Made by a program: the position numbers and the translations under genes
DNA from: an uncultured Opitutia bacterium
GTDB taxonomy: Bacteria; Verrucomicrobiota; Verrucomicrobiia; Opitutales; UBA953
Direction: 5' to 3'
DNA length: 10,759 bases
Assembly: GCA_903879465.1 (NCBI GenBank)
Contig: CAIRLQ010000063.1
Coordinates: 1 to 10,759, forward strand
Notes under the pieces: generated by a model
Told to the model about the DNA's origin: nothing
Databases searched by the model: none
Seen by the model: only the letters and a program-made list of their open reading frames with translations
Shown: piece by piece, positions 7,179 to 10,759 of the stretch
Numbering within the stretch: position 1 is the stretch's first letter
How the letters are laid out: every line of letters begins with the position of its first letter

Positions 7179-8252
7179 TTACTGCTTGGCCGTCGTCGCT
7201 TCGTCGCGCACGCAACGGAAGCCGGCGTGGTTAGTCGAAGTCAGTGTGTCTAGGCCTTGGCGGGCGGTGGCACGGTAGCGGAAGCAGTAGCCTTCGTCGC
7301 AGAGCCAGGAGCCGCCGCGGATGACGTGTTGTCCGTAGCCGGTGCGTTCAGGGTCGTGGCCAGTGGCTGGTCCGGTGGGCGCATCCTTCGGGGACACTTT
7401 GTAATAGGCTGGTTGGTACCAGTCGTCGCACATCTCCCAGACGTTGCCGGCCATATCATAGAGGCCATAGCCGTTAGGCGGAAAAGATTTCACGGGGGCG
7501 ATGCCAGCGAAGCCGTCCTCCCCCGTGTCGAGCTCGGGAAATTTACCCTGCCAGTGATTGCACATGATTTTGCCGCCGGGCCGCTCCACGTCGCCCCAGA
7601 TGTAGGGTTTGTTTTTGAGGCCGCCGCGGGCAGCGTATTCCCATTCGGCTTCGGTGGGTAGGCGTTTGCCGGCCCACTTGGCAAAGGACTGGGCATCCTT
7701 ATAGGTTAGGCAGATCGCTGGATGATGCAGGCGCTCCTTGATGTCGGAGCCCGCCCCCTCGGGGTGGCGCCAGTTGGCCCCGGTGGAGAATTTCCACCAG
7801 GGCAGGTTGCCGACCCCGCACTGGAAGGGGTTCACGCCGGAGACTTTTTTGAAGAGAAGCGAGCCGCCTTTGAGGTATTCGGCTGGGGCGTTGGGGAAGT
7901 CGCGCGGGTCGAGGTCTTTCTCGGCGTCGGTGACGTAGCCGGTGGCGTCCGTGAAGGCTTTGAATTGCTGATTGGTCACTTCAGTGACGTCCATCCAGAA
8001 GCCCTTAAGTTGCACAACATGGCCAGGGGACTCTTCGATATGTTTATCATCGGCCTTGTCGGTCCCCATGGAGAATTCGCCCGCTGGGATACGCACCATC
8101 GGAGCGATGGCCGGGTCGAGGCCCTGCTTGGCGTCATGGCTGATTTTCCAAGCTAGCACCGCGAAAGGGATGACGATCAAGACGGCCGCGATGGTGATGA
8201 TCCACCGCCGGGCGGGCAGGGCGGCCGTCTGGGCTGCGCGAGGTGCGGTCAT
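7179..8252 (-). CDS. Formylglycine-generating enzyme (SUMF1 family), N-terminally membrane-anchored
   Basis: A 357-residue protein that closely follows the human SUMF1 pattern. Key segments are IPAGEFSMGTD (55-65), GANWRHPEG (158-166), KRLPTEAEWEYAARGG (196-211), TGEDGFAGIAPV (243-254), NGYGLYDMAGNVWE (260-273) and GGSWLCDEGYC (313-323), ending in GFRC (344-347). C318 and C323 match the two copper-binding catalytic cysteines (C336/C341 in human FGE), which most SUMF1-like proteins lack. The enzyme would convert a Cys in C-x-P-x-R sulfatase motifs to formylglycine using oxygen. Residues 17-35 form one hydrophobic helix preceded by R15-R16, so the catalytic domain probably faces the periplasm. 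I chose the ATG at 8252. The frame stays open to an ATG at 8372, but that would overlap pyrE and adds a low-complexity stretch. No sulfatase gene is in the window. Confidence 0.93.
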   Translation of the reverse strand: MTAPRAAQTAALPARRWIITIAAVLIVIPFAVLAWKISHDAKQGLDPAIAPMVRIPAGEFSMGTDKADDKHIEESPGHVVQLKGFWMDVTEVTNQQFKAFTDATGYVTDAEKDLDPRDFPNAPAEYLKGGSLLFKKVSGVNPFQCGVGNLPWWKFSTGANWRHPEGAGSDIKERLHHPAICLTYKDAQSFAKWAGKRLPTEAEWEYAARGGLKNKPYIWGDVERPGGKIMCNHWQGKFPELDTGEDGFAGIAPVKSFPPNGYGLYDMAGNVWEMCDDWYQPAYYKVSPKDAPTGPATGHDPERTGYGQHVIRGGSWLCDEGYCFRYRATARQGLDTLTSTNHAGFRCVRDEATTAKQ

Positions 8253-8357
8253 GGAGGGCTTTTCTAGGCCTTCTCCGGCCAAGGGCGAACCTTTTGGGGG
8301 GCCGGCGGTATATCGCCTCGCCCTGCCGGGGAGGCTTCCTTTATCGATTTCTTGTCC
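8253..8357. promoter_or_regulatory. Divergent promoter region between the FGE gene and pyrE
   Basis: A 105-base spacer that must hold both start regions. The imperfect palindrome GGCGGTATATCGCC (8305-8318) is the only AT-containing core in a GC-rich stretch. TATATC (8309-8314) could be a -10 for pyrE, and the complementary TATACC could serve the FGE gene. No good -35 is visible for either. There is no purine-rich ribosome binding site at a standard distance before either start codon. No recognisable attenuator or PyrR-type leader is visible ahead of pyrE. Confidence 0.3.
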
Positions 8358-8927
8358 ATGAGCTCGACCCAAGAAGAAGTCCTCCAGATTTTCCGTGATT
8401 CCAAGGCCTTATTGACCGGACATTTCGTTCTCCGCTCCGGCCTTCATAGTGGGCATTTTTTCCAGTGCGCCCAAGTCTGCCAGCATATGGATAAGGTCAC
8501 GCGTTTGATTGAATTGCTGCGCCCCAAATTGATCGCGCTCAACTGCGAGACCGTGCTCGCTCCGGCGATGGGCGGACTCGTCGTCGGTCAGGAGGTCGCG
8601 CGCCAGCTCGGCGTCCGCTTCGTCTTCGTGGAAAAGGAAAACGACAAGCTGGTGCTACGTCGTAATTTCACTTTCCGTCCCGGCGAGCGCGTGCTTGTCG
8701 CCGAAGATGTCGTCACGCGCGGCGGCCGCGCTCAGGAATGCTTGGACATTCTTCAAAAGGCCGGCGCCGCCGCGGTGGGCGTCGCTTCGCTGGTAGATCG
8801 TTCCGCCGGCCAGACGAAATTCTCCGTACCCTTTGTGGCGTTGCTGGAGCTCAATTTCCCTACTTACGCCGCCGATGCCGTGCCAGCCGAATTGGCGAAA
8901 ATTCCAGCCTCGAAGCCGGGCTCTTAA
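8358..8927 (+). CDS. pyrE: Orotate phosphoribosyltransferase
   Basis: A 189-residue type I phosphoribosyltransferase for the fifth step of UMP synthesis: orotate plus PRPP gives OMP and pyrophosphate. The N-terminal segment GHFVLRSGLHSGHFFQ (residues 21-36) is the orotate-binding hood pattern of PyrE. The PRPP loop is VLVAEDVVTRGG (112-123) with the acidic pair E116-D117. The flexible-loop segment EKENDKLVLRRNF precedes it. Length and motifs are normal and the gene looks intact. I chose the ATG at 8358; a TTG two codons upstream (8352) is possible but less likely. It acts in the cytosol. It is divergent from the FGE gene and is followed by yidC after 126 bp, so co-transcription with yidC is possible but unproven. 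Confidence 0.95.
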   Translation: MSSTQEEVLQIFRDSKALLTGHFVLRSGLHSGHFFQCAQVCQHMDKVTRLIELLRPKLIALNCETVLAPAMGGLVVGQEVARQLGVRFVFVEKENDKLVLRRNFTFRPGERVLVAEDVVTRGGRAQECLDILQKAGAAAVGVASLVDRSAGQTKFSVPFVALLELNFPTYAADAVPAELAKIPASKPGS

Positions 8928-9053
8928 GCGCGGACGGGCTACCGAGTGGCCTGCGGGCCTATTTCCCTCGCAAAACTCCTTGGGGGGCTGGTTTTCCTGC
9001 CTTGTGCCTTGCACACGGGCGGGCACTTCCCTACGCCAAACCACTCTCTTTCC
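8928..9053 (+). other. Intergenic spacer between pyrE and yidC
   Basis: A 126-base spacer. It holds a short perfect hairpin, TGTGC-CTT-GCACA (9003-9015). A second pairing, GTGCC (9004-9008) with GGCAC (9022-9026), competes with it. No T-run follows either stem, so neither looks like an intrinsic terminator. I find no convincing promoter or ribosome binding site before the yidC ATG and no small open frame with recognisable content. Confidence 0.3.
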
Positions 9054-10759
9054 ATGGATCGCAAGAACTTCTTCCTAGGTATGGCCTGCATCGTCGGCGC
9101 CTTCGCCCTTTTCTTCCTCACCAAGCCGGCTCAGCCTCCAGCTTCGGCGACTCCGCCGGTCCAGACTCAGGTGGTCAAGGCTACCGTTGCCGCCCCTAAG
9201 GTGAGCGCGTCGCTGGCCGCTTCGGGTGTTGGCGGAAGCCCGGTGGCCAAGGCAGTGGCACGTCATTTCTTCATTGAGAACGACTTCATGAAAGTGACGC
9301 TGAGCAGTCGCGGCGGAGCGGTGGAGAAGATTGAACTGAAGAAGGAGCAGGCGAATGTCGGAAAGCCCGACCTCGTGACTTTCAATACTGGCAATGAAGA
9401 GGCAGCCTTGGTACTCGCAGTCAAGCCCACCTCGGCCGGCGCACTGGAGCCAATCTATTCCGAGTTCTCGGCGCAGAACGCCAACGCCGCCTCCATTACT
9501 TTGGTTGGAACACTGGCTGACGGGACCCGTCTAGAGCGTAACTACTCTTTCACCGTGCCCAAGGCGGGTGAGTCGGCGGAGGGTTATTCGCTTCGATTTT
9601 CGACACGCGTCATCCCTCCCGTCGGCAAGCCCGCCGTCTCGGTCTGGGTTTCCACGGGATGCTGGCAGCCCACGACGGGCGACTCCGCCAACCAGTTCCT
9701 GTCCGTGCTCGCTTATGACGGCGAAGACCTCACGCGTGTGGGCCTCGACGTTTTTACGGATTCCAGCGGATTCTTCGGCCTCGGTGCACATAAGGCGCAG
9801 GCGGAGCATTCGGTTGTCTCGCCTAGTAAGTCGCTGGCATGGGTAGCTTCGGGGAATCAATTCTTCGCGGCGATCCTGCACCCCGATGCGGCCGTTCGCG
9901 GTACGCGTGCCGAGGTCGTCGTCCAGCCAGTCGCTCTCGAGGGCGGCCACCGAGGCTTGCACGCCTTTGCTTCCTGGGAGTCGCCTCTGGCGGCAGATCT
10001 CTCCCGCACATTGGAAGGCGATTTCTTTGTCGGACCAAAAGAGTACGCCCGCCTTGCTGCCCTGCCAGACAGTCAGGTCTCCGTTTTGCAGTTCTCCAAG
10101 CTGCTTGGGTTCATTTCCTTTGGCGCCATCTGCAAACTCCTTCTCGCCATTCTTGGCGGTGTGCATTGGCTGCTCGAATGGAGTGGCGTCTGGTCCTGGG
10201 GTTGGGCGGTCGTGCTCCTGACGTGCCTCATCAAGCTTGTCACCTGGCCCTTGACCGCGGTCCAGATGAAGGCCGCGAAGAAGATGCAGAAGTTCGCCAA
10301 GCCGATGCAGGATATTCGCGAGAAACACAAAGATAACCCGGAGAAGTTGCAGAAGGAGCTCATGAAGCTCTACACGGAAAACAAGATCAACCCATTCGCC
10401 GGTTGCCTGCCGATTCTGATTCAGATGCCGATTTTCTTCGGCCTCTACACTGCCTTCCAGACCACCGTTGAACTGCGCCTGCACTCGTTTCTGTGGATTC
10501 ATGACCTTTCAGCGCCCGACACGATTTTCTTCATCGGCGGCTTCCCGGTGAACCTTCTCCCGATCCTAATGGGGCTCTCCATGTGGCAGTCCATGCGCAT
10601 GACTCCGAGTCCCTCGGCCGATAGTTCGCAGAAGACCATCTTCCTAATGATGACGCTGCTTTTCCCGGTGATCTGTTACCCGATGCCCGCGGCTCTGACG
10701 CTGTACATGACGATCCAGAACCTATTGACGATTCTGCAGACTTGGCTTACCAAGGATGA
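9054..10759 (+). CDS. yidC: Membrane protein insertase YidC/Oxa1 (3' end outside window)
   Basis: The frame from ATG 9054 is open to the window edge, giving 568 complete codons ending in TWLTKD. The TGA at 10757-10759 is out of frame, so the gene is cut and not complete. The layout is that of a Gram-negative YidC. There is an N-terminal helix (residues 6-22), a Pro/Ala linker, a large periplasmic domain (about 62-340), then the conserved five-helix core. Core landmarks are WPLTAVQMKAAKKMQ (398-412), the charged cytoplasmic hairpin (about 402-440) and INPFAGCLPILIQMPIFFGLY (from 445). The groove position that is Arg in many homologues (R366 in E. coli) is Lys394 here, a conservative change that keeps the charge. 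YidC inserts and folds inner-membrane proteins, alone or with SecYEG. The N-terminus MDRKNFF is typical, supporting this start. Nothing suggests a defect. Confidence 0.96.
   Translation, partial: MDRKNFFLGMACIVGAFALFFLTKPAQPPASATPPVQTQVVKATVAAPKVSASLAASGVGGSPVAKAVARHFFIENDFMKVTLSSRGGAVEKIELKKEQANVGKPDLVTFNTGNEEAALVLAVKPTSAGALEPIYSEFSAQNANAASITLVGTLADGTRLERNYSFTVPKAGESAEGYSLRFSTRVIPPVGKPAVSVWVSTGCWQPTTGDSANQFLSVLAYDGEDLTRVGLDVFTDSSGFFGLGAHKAQAEHSVVSPSKSLAWVASGNQFFAAILHPDAAVRGTRAEVVVQPVALEGGHRGLHAFASWESPLAADLSRTLEGDFFVGPKEYARLAALPDSQVSVLQFSKLLGFISFGAICKLLLAILGGVHWLLEWSGVWSWGWAVVLLTCLIKLVTWPLTAVQMKAAKKMQKFAKPMQDIREKHKDNPEKLQKELMKLYTENKINPFAGCLPILIQMPIFFGLYTAFQTTVELRLHSFLWIHDLSAPDTIFFIGGFPVNLLPILMGLSMWQSMRMTPSPSADSSQKTIFLMMTLLFPVICYPMPAALTLYMTIQNLLTILQTWLTKD

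Noticed and set aside
7722..8156. A 144-codon plus-strand frame
   Set aside because: It is antisense to the strongly supported FGE coding region and has no recognisable motif.
8253..8372. Upstream 40-codon extension of the FGE gene from ATG 8372
   Set aside because: It would run through the divergent spacer into the pyrE start, lacks a sensible N-terminus, and is unnecessary because the ATG at 8252 places a membrane helix at residues 17-35.
9531..10502. A 323-codon open frame on the minus strand
   Set aside because: It is fully antisense to the yidC frame, which has clear YidC core motifs. The antisense protein is rich in charged low-complexity stretches and shows no family motif. Such frames are common in GC-rich genes.
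10757..10759. TGA at the end of the window as the yidC stop
   Set aside because: Counting codons from ATG 9054 puts the last full codon (GAT) at 10755-10757, so the TGA is out of frame and the gene continues past the edge.

Overview
The window is a dense, GC-rich bacterial chromosome segment. It is most likely from the Verrucomicrobiota, probably an Opitutae-like lineage. This is an inference from the PyrE and YidC protein style, the weak use of Shine-Dalgarno sites, and a canonical formylglycine-generating enzyme (FGE) of the kind common in sulfatase-rich PVC bacteria. No search was possible. The lipid A-type exporter and the large periplasmic domain of YidC show a Gram-negative envelope. 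Almost everything looks like core chromosome: I see no transposase, integrase, phage gene, CRISPR array or toxin-antitoxin pair.

Left edge (1-465): the 3' end of an unrecognised protein, a minus-strand tRNA-Arg(CCU), and a short divergent spacer with overlapping hairpins. Plus-strand block (466-7175): five genes with gaps of 48, -1, 44 and 10 bp, probably co-transcribed at least in part. They encode a TerC-family membrane protein, an MsbA-type ABC exporter, a glycosyltransferase family 9 (heptosyltransferase-like) protein, a CrtI/RetSat-type FAD oxidoreductase and a major facilitator transporter. The exporter and glycosyltransferase overlap (TAATG), which points to outer-membrane glycolipid assembly. 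The oxidoreductase and transporter may extend that unit or simply follow it.

Right part (7179-10759): a membrane-anchored FGE on the minus strand converges on the transporter gene with only 3 bp between stop codons. It is divergent from pyrE (orotate phosphoribosyltransferase). After a 126 bp spacer comes yidC (membrane protein insertase), which is cut by the right edge. The TGA formed by the last three bases is out of frame and is not its stop.

No clearly new multi-gene system is visible. The most unusual items are the family 9 glycosyltransferase, which has lost several signature residues including the expected catalytic Asp; the tight grouping of lipid export, sugar transfer and FAD-dependent redox genes; the membrane-tethered FGE with both catalytic cysteines but no sulfatase nearby; and a GC-rich hairpin that ends on the first base of the exporter's GTG start codon.
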